Origin: Propionibacteriaceae bacterium
Lineage (GTDB): Bacteria; Actinomycetota; Actinomycetes; Propionibacteriales; Propionibacteriaceae
Assembly: GCA_009778535.1 (NCBI GenBank)
Contig: WRJP01000015.1
Location: forward strand, 1-18,914
Length of the DNA stretch: 18,914 nt
Reading direction: 5' to 3'
The notes under the pieces were generated by a model. It ran no database searches. It was not told the DNA's origin and was given only the letters and a program-made list of their open reading frames with translations. The translations under genes were made by a program, and so were the position numbers. Below are positions 1 through 6,645 of this stretch, in pieces (positions within the stretch are counted from its first letter, which is position 1; every line of letters starts with the position of its first letter).

Positions 1-196
1 CGATATCGGCTTCAATGACGGGAATGCCACGGCTGATTGCGCTCAATACTGCGTCTGGCTCAATCTCAACCCCAGTTCCGGAGCAGCCCTGGTTTTTGAA
101 AGCGAACTCAAGGAGTTCACCATCACCGCAACCTAAGTCCAAAACTCGTGATTGGCGCGGCAACATTTCAGCCACGATCTGAAGATCTTTTCGCAT
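1..196 (-). CDS. metW: MetW, methionine biosynthesis protein (N-terminal part, runs off left edge)
   Basis: Only the first 65 residues are visible. They begin MRKDLQIVAEMLP and carry a class I SAM-methyltransferase motif I (VLDLGCGDGELL, about residues 18-29), followed by GVEIEPDAV and a RGIPVIEADI segment. This spacing and wording are typical of MetW, a small methyltransferase-fold protein that partners MetX in O-acylhomoserine synthesis. The ATG is at 196-194, 2 nt after the metX stop. A GGGGAG Shine-Dalgarno lies about 7 nt upstream, inside the metX 3' end, so the two genes should be translationally coupled. The C-terminal two thirds are outside the window. Identity is confident from the motif plus the metX context; whether it methylates anything is unknown. 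Confidence 0.88.
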   Translation of the reverse strand, partial: MRKDLQIVAEMLPRQSRVLDLGCGDGELLEFAFKNQGCSGTGVEIEPDAVLSAISRGIPVIEADI

Positions 197-198
197 CT

Positions 199-1344
199 TT
201 ACACTCCCCTATCCAGTGCGGAATTGAAATAGGTGCGCAGCGTTTGATGGTATGGAGCGACTTCCATCAAGAACGAGTCATGCCCCCAAGGTGAGGAAAG
301 TTCACGGAAGGTCACTGCTTGGCGGGCATGTTCCAGATGCCGCACGATGCGCCGAGAATGGCTGGTGCCAAATCTCCAGTCGGTGTCGAAGGAAAGAACC
401 AGCCAATTCAGCGGGTCAGCCTTGATAGCGTCGGCGTAGTCAGGTTCGGAAAATGGGTCAAAATAGTCCATGGCTCTGCTCAGATAGATGTAGCTCAAAG
501 CATCGAAGCGTTCTAAGAAAATATTGCCTTGGTGTGCCAGGTAGGACTCCACCTGAAAATCGATACCGAAACCAGGTTCTCCCTTGTCAGGGCGCTTTTC
601 ACGTCCGAATTTGTCAGAGAGAGCGTCTTCTGAAAGGTAAGTGATGTGAGCCATCATTCTAGCTATTGATAGCCCAATGTCAGGGCTGACATTTTCGGCC
701 AGATATTGTCCGCGTTTGAAGTTTTCGTCACTCATGATTGCGCGCCGGGCGACAGCGCTGAAGGCGATGTTTTGGGCTGTCAGCCGACTCGATGCTGCGA
801 CAATTACGGCATGTGCGATCTCTTTTGGATATGACAGCGCCCATTCCAGTACTTGCATTCCACCTAACGACCCTCCCAACGCTGCCAGTAGCCGTGGAAT
901 CTTTAGCTGTTTCAGCAACTCGCGGTGAACTTTAACTAGGTCGCTCACCATTAGCAGTGGGAAATCCAGGCCGTAGGCGGTTCCTGTTTGGGGATTTATT
1001 GAGGCAGGTCCAGTCGTGCCTTGACAGCCTCCGAGTAAATTTGCGCAGATAACGAAGAATCTGTCTGTGTCTAAGGGCTTTCCTGGCCCGATTAGGTTAT
1101 TCCACCACCCGGGACGACTGGCACCTTCGTGGAAACCGGCGGCATGGGCATCTCCGGTTAACGCATGCAGCACCATGACAGCGTTGCTGGCGTCACGGTT
1201 CAACTGGCCATAGGTTTCATATGCGACGGTTATTGGCGCTAAGGTCTCTCCCTTGGCAAGCACCAAAGGATTTGCATTCGTGAACAAATCGATCGTCCGC
1301 GTTTCGACGATTCCAATGTTGTTCACGTCGGCTGTTTTTCCCAT
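199..1344 (-). CDS. metX: MetX, homoserine O-acyltransferase
   Basis: 381-residue alpha/beta-hydrolase-fold enzyme that acylates L-homoserine (acetyl-CoA in most actinobacteria; succinyl-CoA in some MetX proteins paired with MetW) as the committed step to methionine in the cytoplasm. The nucleophile elbow GGSLGG puts the catalytic Ser at 159; the partner Asp is probably D322 (FDTDW) and His H355 (SPWGHDSF). Further family signatures are VAYETYG near 40-46 and LIGPGKPLDTDRFFVICANLLGGCQGTTGP spread over 84-113 (read in parts). Length is normal for the family. No Shine-Dalgarno precedes the ATG; a TATTCT hexamer ends 7 nt before it, suggesting a leaderless mRNA with its own promoter rather than pure read-through from the MFS gene 64 nt upstream. 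metW follows at once. Acyl donor cannot be decided from reading alone. Confidence 0.95.
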   Translation of the reverse strand: MGKTADVNNIGIVETRTIDLFTNANPLVLAKGETLAPITVAYETYGQLNRDASNAVMVLHALTGDAHAAGFHEGASRPGWWNNLIGPGKPLDTDRFFVICANLLGGCQGTTGPASINPQTGTAYGLDFPLLMVSDLVKVHRELLKQLKIPRLLAALGGSLGGMQVLEWALSYPKEIAHAVIVAASSRLTAQNIAFSAVARRAIMSDENFKRGQYLAENVSPDIGLSIARMMAHITYLSEDALSDKFGREKRPDKGEPGFGIDFQVESYLAHQGNIFLERFDALSYIYLSRAMDYFDPFSEPDYADAIKADPLNWLVLSFDTDWRFGTSHSRRIVRHLEHARQAVTFRELSSPWGHDSFLMEVAPYHQTLRTYFNSALDRGV

Positions 1345-1351
1345 GTATGTG

Positions 1352-1357
1352 AGAATA
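1352..1357 (-). promoter_or_regulatory. -10 element of leaderless metX promoter
   Basis: TATTCT on the minus strand, 7 nt before the metX ATG, with no ribosome-binding site between. A weak -35-like TTCATC lies 17 nt further upstream. Fits the TANNNT -10 plus start-codon geometry of actinobacterial leaderless genes; inferred, no transcript data. Confidence 0.55.
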
Positions 1358-1408
1358 GCCGGATTGGCCGAAAGGATGAAATGCGGCTGTAAAAGTTGCG
1401 GTGCCAGT

Positions 1409-2695
1409 TCAGCTTTGGTCGGTTTTGCGAGTAGGGTCGATGCGATAGGCCATGAATTCGGGTACCGCTTTGGCTAGCAGCAGCGTTATCAAGATCACCA
1501 GAACCCCGCCGCCAACAGTCGTCCATGACGGAGTGAAGAATCCAGCGGCATAGCCGTGCAGCACGTCAGCAATTCGGGGGCCGCCTACTACTACGACGAT
1601 AAAGACTCCTTGGAGGCGTCCGCGTACTTGATCGTCTGATGCAGTAAGGAGAATGGATTGCCGAAATGCTGCAGAAGCCATGTCTGCGGCTCCGGCTGCT
1701 ATGAGCATGAAAACGGCGAACACTACTGCTGGCATAACCCAGAGCTTTCCTGCTTCTACCCCCAAACCGAATCCAACGATGCTCAGACCCCAGATCAACA
1801 CTGCGCCGATGACCGCCAAACCTTGGCGTTTTACGCTGGAAATCCATCCCGAGAACAGACCGCCGATGGCTGCGCCCACTGCCATTCCGGTGTTCAATAA
1901 GGCAAATTCAAAACCGCCTTCGATGCTGCCATTGAAGTATTTGTGTGCCATCTCCGGGAAAAGTGCTCGCGGCATTCCTGCCACCATCGCTACGACGTCA
2001 ACGCCAAATGAGATGAGCAGAATACGGTGACCTTTCAGGTAGCTAAAGCCTTCAATCACTGCGCGCATTCCGGGTGTTCCTTGAGGGTTTTCCATTGGCA
2101 GTGCTGGTAACGCGATCACTGCGTACAAAGTGGCACCCAATGTGATTGTGTCAACCAGATAGAGCCAGGAGAACCCTAGCAGGGGCAAAAGCGTACCTCC
2201 GATGAGGGGGCCGATGATGCCTCCAGCCGCAGCTACGGTCATGTTTAGGGTGAGCGCTGCTGGTAACTGTTCTTGGGGCAATATCTTAGGGAGCACTGCC
2301 GTTCTGGTGGGTTGGTTGACAGCGAAGAAGGCTTGTTGTGTGGCGAAAACGCTTAGTAGCAGCCAAACGTTGTTCAGATTCAATGCTGCTTGTAACCAAA
2401 AGATGGCGCTGGTGAGAATCAATCCACAGGTGGTGACTATCAAGATTTGGCGGCGATCGAAATGGTCTGCTAAGGCTCCGCCCCAGAGTCCAAAGACTAT
2501 CAAGGGAACTAATCCAAACAGGCCAGCTAGTCCAACATAGCTGCTGGAGCCGGTGATTGTGTAGAGCTGGGCAGGAACGGTTACGACTGTTAGCTGTGCT
2601 CCGATAACAGTTACGATGTTGGCAAGCCACAACCTCTTAAAGGCAAGAGTTTTTAGTGGGGTGGTGTCAGCAAAAAAACGCCGAAATCGTTTCAT
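1409..2695 (-). CDS. Major facilitator superfamily transporter, EntS/MFS_3-like exporter
   Basis: 428 residues with about 12 predicted membrane segments, the first near 22-45. The loop between helices 2 and 3 has the MFS motif A form GGALADHFDRRQ (72-83). The stretch NQPTRTAVLPKILP followed by AAALTLN-like text and GGIIGPLIGGTLL is characteristic of the EntS/transmembrane secretion effector branch of MFS proteins, which export siderophores or other small molecules. Substrate unknown. The start ATG is 3 nt after the stop of the DsbA-like gene, without a good Shine-Dalgarno, so it is probably translated by coupling in the same operon. The full length and intact motif argue for a functional transporter in the cytoplasmic membrane. 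Confidence 0.88.
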   Translation of the reverse strand: MKRFRRFFADTTPLKTLAFKRLWLANIVTVIGAQLTVVTVPAQLYTITGSSSYVGLAGLFGLVPLIVFGLWGGALADHFDRRQILIVTTCGLILTSAIFWLQAALNLNNVWLLLSVFATQQAFFAVNQPTRTAVLPKILPQEQLPAALTLNMTVAAAGGIIGPLIGGTLLPLLGFSWLYLVDTITLGATLYAVIALPALPMENPQGTPGMRAVIEGFSYLKGHRILLISFGVDVVAMVAGMPRALFPEMAHKYFNGSIEGGFEFALLNTGMAVGAAIGGLFSGWISSVKRQGLAVIGAVLIWGLSIVGFGLGVEAGKLWVMPAVVFAVFMLIAAGAADMASAAFRQSILLTASDDQVRGRLQGVFIVVVVGGPRIADVLHGYAAGFFTPSWTTVGGGVLVILITLLLAKAVPEFMAYRIDPTRKTDQS

Positions 2696-2698
2696 AGG

Positions 2699-3412
2699 CT
2701 ACATCGCAGCTAACACAGCTTGCTTCACTGCTCCTCTTTGCAGTAAATCGCCTGGCATGGGATTGCCGTTGATTAGTACTGCTGGCGTGCCGGAGACGAC
2801 CGTTAAATCTGCTTGAGTTCCAGTTTGAATGGCCATGACGAATTCACCGGTGTTGAAGCTCGCAGCAACATCTTCTGGAACCCCAACTCGTCTTGCCAGC
2901 CATTCTAAATCGGTGTCACTGAGTCCAAAGGTTCCGCCGTCAGGTTGGTTCGCAAACAGCGCTTCATGGAAACTGAGCACTTGCTGGGGGGCTTTTGCTG
3001 CCACCGTAAGTGTTGCATTTGCGGCGCGAGTCGAATAGTACGTCCCTTGCGAGTTTCTATCGAGGAAACTCATGACATGGATTTGCAGTGTGATCTTTCC
3101 TTCATCTAGCAGTGTTGTCAGATCAATCTGGTTCACCCTGTCGAATTTGCCGCAGTAGGGACACATGTAGTCGAAGAATACCGCTACGTTGGCCGTCGGT
3201 GAAGCATCGGCTTTAGCAATCGTGACTACGTTTGTCTGTTGAGTCACCGTGTACTTCGTATATGTCGCAGGCTCACAAGACGGATTTCGATTTGAGCCGA
3301 TTCCAGAGAAAGCAAAAACAGCAATCCCAACCAGGACACATATTGTCAGCAAAATCAGTGCGGTTCGATTCGTGCTTCTATTCGACACATTGGCTTCTGC
3401 TGGATTACTCAC
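2699..3412 (-). CDS. Membrane-anchored DsbA/thioredoxin-like thiol oxidoreductase
   Basis: 237 residues from a GTG start. A short polar N-terminus is followed by one membrane helix (about 17-37), then an extracytoplasmic thioredoxin-fold domain of the DsbA-like Thioredoxin_4 type: VAVFFDYMCPYCGKF with the redox pair CPYC at 84-87, a helical insert, and the cis-proline loop VVSGTPAVLING (T209-P210). It probably oxidises or isomerises cysteines in exported proteins. Start choice: the GTG at 3412 sits 7 nt behind a TAGTCT -10 hexamer (leaderless geometry); an upstream in-frame ATG at 3448 would add 12 residues but lacks a convincing Shine-Dalgarno. The MFS gene follows 3 nt later, so the two form an operon. 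Physiological partner unknown. Confidence 0.85.
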   Translation of the reverse strand: MSNPAEANVSNRSTNRTALILLTICVLVGIAVFAFSGIGSNRNPSCEPATYTKYTVTQQTNVVTIAKADASPTANVAVFFDYMCPYCGKFDRVNQIDLTTLLDEGKITLQIHVMSFLDRNSQGTYYSTRAANATLTVAAKAPQQVLSFHEALFANQPDGGTFGLSDTDLEWLARRVGVPEDVAASFNTGEFVMAIQTGTQADLTVVSGTPAVLINGNPMPGDLLQRGAVKQAVLAAM

Positions 3413-3419
3413 AGTACCG

Positions 3420-3425
3420 AGACTA
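3420..3425 (-). promoter_or_regulatory. -10 element of leaderless promoter for the DsbA-like gene
   Basis: TAGTCT on the minus strand, separated by 7 nt from the in-frame GTG at 3412. It is the argument for choosing that GTG rather than the ATG at 3448. Inferred from geometry shared with other genes in this window. Confidence 0.45.
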
Positions 3426-3557
3426 CTACATGCCACAGGCAGGGACATCTGCCGTGTCTCGTCGTTGCTGACAACCGCAATGACAATATCAAGCAGAACA
3501 GCTACATCTTTCTTCTGCCATATAGCAACCGCTAGAGCAAGTCATAGATTTATACAC

Positions 3558-3563
3558 TATTAT
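3558..3563 (+). promoter_or_regulatory. Possible -10 element for the VOC-family gene
   Basis: TATTAT in an A+T-rich stretch, 70 nt before the VOC gene ATG. No recognisable -35. It would leave a roughly 60-nt 5' leader containing the GACGGGAA/TTCCCGTC stem-loop. Confidence 0.35.
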
Positions 3564-3575
3564 CCGATGTATGCA

Positions 3576-3594
3576 GACGGGAAGGGTTCCCGTC
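3576..3594 (+). repeat. Perfect 8-bp inverted repeat in leader of the VOC-family gene
   Basis: GACGGGAA-GGG-TTCCCGTC, perfect 8-bp arms with a 3-nt centre. It lies between the possible -10 (3558-3563) and the Shine-Dalgarno at 3618-3624, so it could be a regulator binding site or an RNA hairpin in the leader. Confidence 0.5.
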
Positions 3595-3632
3595 ATTGCG
3601 CAGAACAGGTCACTTCGAAAGGGGCTCAAACT

Positions 3633-4082
3633 ATGAATCTTGGGAATGGTAGCGCTCAGCTGACGAATCTGAGTCACGTTGGCATAGCAGTCAAGGATGC
3701 AGCAAAAACGGTGGAGTTTCTTTCCTCAATTTGGAATATTGGAAAGCCGGAAGTTTTTGAATACTATCCAAAGCAGGAAGAAATGTTCTTCGGCGAAGCT
3801 TTTGGCGCACGGCTGGTTTGGATAAAGTTCGGTCCACTCACACTCGAATTACTGGAGCCACTCGACGACAAGTCAGTATGGTCAAAGTTTATCGAGGAGA
3901 AGGGTGAGGGCATTCATCACTTCGCTCTCGGCGTCTCAAACTACGACGAGATGGTAGAGAAGTTTGAAGCACTTGGTCACACACTTCTAGTTTCAGCAGT
4001 GTTCGAAGGTGAACGCTGGTGCTACTACGAAACTGGCCCGGGCGGAATGGTTATCGAATTGCGTGAAGAATACGCACGGTAA
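3633..4082 (+). CDS. Vicinal-oxygen-chelate (glyoxalase/methylmalonyl-CoA epimerase-like) protein
   Basis: 149 residues, the usual length of a two-module VOC enzyme such as methylmalonyl-CoA epimerase. Candidate metal ligands are H15 (LSHVGIAV), E72 (LTLELLEP), H95 or H96 (GIHHFALGV) and E142 (GGMVIELRE), the expected spacing for the family. Epimerase activity on methylmalonyl-CoA is one possibility; no mutase or carboxylase gene is in the window, so another VOC reaction is equally possible. The ATG at 3633 is preceded by AAAGGGG (3618-3624) at 8-nt spacing. The reading frame stays open further upstream, but that part has no VOC features and crosses the divergent promoter region, so I reject the longer version. 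It is the only metabolic gene in a plus-strand accessory-looking stretch. Confidence 0.85.
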   Translation: MNLGNGSAQLTNLSHVGIAVKDAAKTVEFLSSIWNIGKPEVFEYYPKQEEMFFGEAFGARLVWIKFGPLTLELLEPLDDKSVWSKFIEEKGEGIHHFALGVSNYDEMVEKFEALGHTLLVSAVFEGERWCYYETGPGGMVIELREEYAR

Positions 4083-4106
4083 CAGAGCGCACTTGTCTTT
4101 TTAGAC

Positions 4107-4152
4107 TGTAAAGCCCTTGAACCTGCAATCTGGTAGGTTCAAGGGCTTTACA
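4107..4152 (+). terminator. 18-bp perfect stem-loop downstream of VOC gene, probable terminator
   Basis: Perfect 18-bp arms (4107-4124 and 4135-4152; TGTAAAGCCCTTGAACCT and its complement) with a 10-nt loop, starting 25 nt after the VOC stop. The base is A/T-rich and the core G/C-rich, like an intrinsic terminator, but only a weak U-rich tail (ATTTCTCT) follows. It might also act as a bidirectional terminator or be a mobile repeat copy. Confidence 0.6.
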
Positions 4153-4425
4153 ATTTCTCTGGTTCTTCTGGTGTGGCCGCGTGTAAATTCTGCGTTTGCG
4201 TTCGCTATGGAACAGAAAAACCTGGCGCAATCAGGGGCTTCGACACGCAGTTTTTGGCGAAGTTTTTCAAGCGTGGTATCGCTGAATTTTGGCCCGTCGT
4301 GAAGGTATGAGACAAGCCCGGCATCGCGGTTGTCGGTGATTCCCTTGTTTGACTTAGCTAGATCACTTCTTTGGCTGCCGTCAGTCTACTTGAAGGCGGC
4401 GGTTACTCGCAGTTGACATCCTCGC
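4153..4425. other. Stretch without an intact gene
   Basis: No supported gene here. The minus strand has an open frame from 4385 to a TAA at 4101-4103 (94 sense codons) that reads like plausible protein (for example NRDAGLVSYLHDG, LEKLRQKLRVEAP) but contains no usable start codon: the only ATG/GTG/TTG is a TTG near its very end, and it runs through the stem-loop. It could be a decayed gene fragment or chance. The plus-strand frame beginning within the stem-loop is a shadow. Confidence 0.4.
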
Positions 4426-4456
4426 AACCTAGGTCACCTTGGTTAGAAGCTCTAAC
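4426..4456 (+). promoter_or_regulatory. Overlapping palindromes at the vapBC promoter, probable operator
   Basis: Two adjoining inverted repeats: AACCTAGGT-C-ACCTTGGTT (4426-4444, 8 of 9 pairs match) and GTTAGA-AGC-TCTAAC (4442-4456, 6 of 6). They lie 14 nt upstream of the TATTCT -10 (4470-4475), covering the -35 region. AbrB/MazE-fold antitoxins commonly bind such palindromes to repress their own operon, alone or with the toxin. Confidence 0.55.
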
Positions 4457-4469
4457 TGCAGTCAAATGG

Positions 4470-4475
4470 TATTCT
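4470..4475 (+). promoter_or_regulatory. -10 element of leaderless vapBC promoter
   Basis: TATTCT, 6 nt before the antitoxin ATG at 4482, with no Shine-Dalgarno in the gap. Same geometry as metX, tyrA, rpe and fmt in this window. Confidence 0.5.
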
Positions 4476-4481
4476 TATGGC

Positions 4482-4712
4482 ATGATAGGAACCATAGATA
4501 AGGCAGGGCGAGTGGTTGTACCCAAAGAAATCCGCCAAATACTCGGTTTCGTGCCTGGGAATGTTGAAATCACTGTTCTGGGAAACCAAGCCCTCATCAA
4601 GCAATCTGGTTCCCGGTTGTGTGAAAAAGACGGTCACCTAGTTCTTCCCCTTGGTGGGCCACAAATGTCCACTGATGAACTGAGAGAGTTGCGCCTTGCC
4701 GACCAGCGCTGA
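4482..4712 (+). CDS. VapB-like antitoxin, SpoVT/AbrB swapped-hairpin domain
   Basis: 76 residues. The N-terminal 45 (MIGTIDKAGRVVVPKEIRQ, then LGFVPGNVEITVLGNQALI) are a classic AbrB/MazE-type DNA-binding swapped hairpin. The acidic/basic tail (about 46-76) would wrap the toxin. The ATG at 4482 is chosen because the AbrB fold starts there and a TATTCT -10 lies 6 nt before it; the same frame is open upstream but that part covers the promoter and palindromes. The toxin gene overlaps its end by 17 nt. Expected role: neutralise the PIN toxin and autoregulate through the palindromes at 4426-4456. Confidence 0.85.
   Translation: MIGTIDKAGRVVVPKEIRQILGFVPGNVEITVLGNQALIKQSGSRLCEKDGHLVLPLGGPQMSTDELRELRLADQR
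4682..4688 (+). promoter_or_regulatory. Shine-Dalgarno that fixes the VapC start
   Basis: GAGAGAG inside the antitoxin 3' end, 7 nt before the TTG at 4696. It supports TTG as the toxin start, as no ATG or GTG is available ahead of the PIN core. Confidence 0.6.
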
Positions 4713-5121
4713 TCTGCTTCTCTTCGATACCAGTGCGGCTTTCGCGTTTGTTGATAGCGAGAATCCATTTCATGAGCATTCCTGGAAACTCGCTATTCAA
4801 CTCCGGCGCGGCCTATCCGGTCATGCTTTGTTCGAGTTCTTTTCTGTTTTGACTAGGCTCCCGCTACCTAAGAGGGTAAACGAAGTTGACGCACTTCGAT
4901 TAATAAGCAAAGAATTTCCCGAATCAAAGTTTCTCCCTGCAGAACACATGGAATCACTGCTCATAGAATTCACCCAAAAGGGCATCACCGGTGCAATGGT
5001 GTATGACGGACTAGTCGCCGCCACGGCTCGCCATCATAGTCTTGAACTCGTCACGTGCGACCATCGAGCAGAGAACGTTTACCAATCGCTTGGGATTCGA
5101 TACTTGCTTCTGCATGAGTGA
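4696..5121 (+). CDS. VapC-like PIN-domain ribonuclease toxin
   Basis: 141 residues from a TTG start overlapping the antitoxin by 17 nt. The PIN-domain acidic residues are all present: D11 (LLLFDTSAA), E47 (ALFEFFSVLTR), D104 (VYDGLVAATA) and D122 (VTCDHRAENVY), so the Mg-dependent endoribonuclease site should be intact. VapC toxins typically cut specific tRNAs or rRNA; the target here cannot be read from sequence. Paired with an AbrB-type antitoxin upstream, it forms a complete type II toxin-antitoxin module. A tRNA-Pro gene lies 31 nt downstream on the opposite strand. Confidence 0.88.
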   Translation: MPTSADLLLFDTSAAFAFVDSENPFHEHSWKLAIQLRRGLSGHALFEFFSVLTRLPLPKRVNEVDALRLISKEFPESKFLPAEHMESLLIEFTQKGITGAMVYDGLVAATARHHSLELVTCDHRAENVYQSLGIRYLLLHE

Positions 5122-5152
5122 AGGAGACGCGTTGATAGTCGAGCCCATCCCC

Positions 5153-5229
<77 letters not shown>

Positions 5230-5303
5230 GATGCTGCATCAGCTTGGCAAACTCTACTACAGGTTTTGGCCAGCTATGAAGCTCGCAGAAGAATCTTCAT
5301 CTA

Positions 5304-6632
5304 TCAGCGCTGCTTCCGTTTGGCGCGCGGGCGTATCGAAAGTTGTATGGGGCTGCCTTTGAACCCGAAATCTTCACGCATGCGACGTTCAATGAATCGC
5401 AGATAGGTCGCATCCATTTCTCCAGTGGTGAAAATCGCAAATTTTGGCGGCGAAGCGTGCGCCTGGGTTCCAAACAAAATTCGGGGCTGTTTCCCGCCAC
5501 GCACCGGATGCGGATGAGCGGCAGCTAGTTTTTCAAGGAACGCGTTCAACTTGCCGGTCGATACCCGTGTCTCCCAACCTGCAAGCGCTACTTCGATGGC
5601 GTCAGCGATTTTCTCTACTCCTCTACCAGTTAAGGCTGAGATATTCACTGCCGGAGCCCATGCAAAACTATGGATGTCTTGTTCTATTTCGCGCTTGAGA
5701 TAGTGCCTGCGTTCATCATCGGTTAGATCCCACTTGTTGTAGGCGATCACCATTGCGCGACCAGCTTCAACAGCGCCATTCAAAATACGCAAATCCTGAT
5801 CAGAAATAGAATCTGACGCGTCCAGTACCACCACACAAACCTCAGCGCGCTCAATCGCAGTCTGAGTGCGCAGTGAGGCATAAAACTCATGCCCTGACGC
5901 CTGATTTACCCGCTTCCTGATGCCTGCTGTGTCTATTAGAACGTAGGGTTTGCCTTGGATTTCAACAACCTCATCAACTGGGTCAACAGTGGTTCCGGCA
6001 ACGTCATGCACTACGGCTCGCTGGGCGCCAGCCAACTTGTTCAGCAGTGATGACTTCCCAACATTGGGACGCCCGATCAACGCGATACGTCTGGGGCCCG
6101 AAACTTGCTCTTCAGCCTCGGTTGGTGCTGGCAGCGCGGCAATCAAGGCATCCAGCAGCTCACCCATGCCCCGTCCATGCAGCGCAGAAACTGGATACGG
6201 CTCCCCTAGCCCCAGATTCCACATCGCGGCAGCATCGGCTTCAGCGCGGGCATCATCAACTTTGTTGGCGGCAAGAATAACCGGCTTCGGGTTTCGCCTG
6301 ATCTGCTTGACAACAGCTTCATCAACATTTTGGATTCCAACACTGGAATCCACCACAAAGATCACAACATCAGCCAGCGAAATAGCCAGTTCTGCCTGCT
6401 CCGCGACCTGGGCAGCCATCCCCTTCGCCTTGGGAGCCCAGCCGCCAGTATCTACCAGTACAAACTCCCTACCCGCCCATTCCGCGTCATAGGAGACTCT
6501 GTCTCTGGTAACGCCGGGAATGTCCTGTACGACAGCTTCACGTCTGCCTAAAATCCGGTTGACCAACATCGACTTTCCGACGTTGGGTCGTCCCACGACT
6601 GCGACAATCGGCTTGGTATTCGTTAGTTCCAT
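5304..6632 (-). CDS. der: Der (EngA), tandem GTPase of ribosome assembly
   Basis: 442 residues, normal for this essential 50S-assembly GTPase. First G domain: P-loop GRPNVGKS at 14-21, DTGG 61-64, NKVD 123-126. Second: GRPNVGKS 187-194, DTAG 234-237, NKWD 299-302. A C-terminal KH-like domain ends in the basic tail RPRAKRKQR. The ATG lies 13 nt after the cmk stop with AAGG at 7-nt spacing. cmk-der adjacency is common in actinobacteria and in Firmicutes-type genomes. Nothing unusual seen. Confidence 0.97.
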   Translation of the reverse strand: MELTNTKPIVAVVGRPNVGKSMLVNRILGRREAVVQDIPGVTRDRVSYDAEWAGREFVLVDTGGWAPKAKGMAAQVAEQAELAISLADVVIFVVDSSVGIQNVDEAVVKQIRRNPKPVILAANKVDDARAEADAAAMWNLGLGEPYPVSALHGRGMGELLDALIAALPAPTEAEEQVSGPRRIALIGRPNVGKSSLLNKLAGAQRAVVHDVAGTTVDPVDEVVEIQGKPYVLIDTAGIRKRVNQASGHEFYASLRTQTAIERAEVCVVVLDASDSISDQDLRILNGAVEAGRAMVIAYNKWDLTDDERRHYLKREIEQDIHSFAWAPAVNISALTGRGVEKIADAIEVALAGWETRVSTGKLNAFLEKLAAAHPHPVRGGKQPRILFGTQAHASPPKFAIFTTGEMDATYLRFIERRMREDFGFKGSPIQLSIRPRAKRKQR

Positions 6633-6645
6633 AGTTAAACCTTGC

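Noticed and set aside
1345..1408. SAM riboswitch upstream of metX
   Set aside because: Only 64 nt separate metX from the MFS gene and the -10 hexamer is 7 nt from the ATG, leaving no room for a leader aptamer.
3249..3632. N-terminal extension of the VOC protein
   Set aside because: It runs over the DsbA-like gene and the divergent promoter region, has no VOC sequence, and a good Shine-Dalgarno supports the ATG at 3633.
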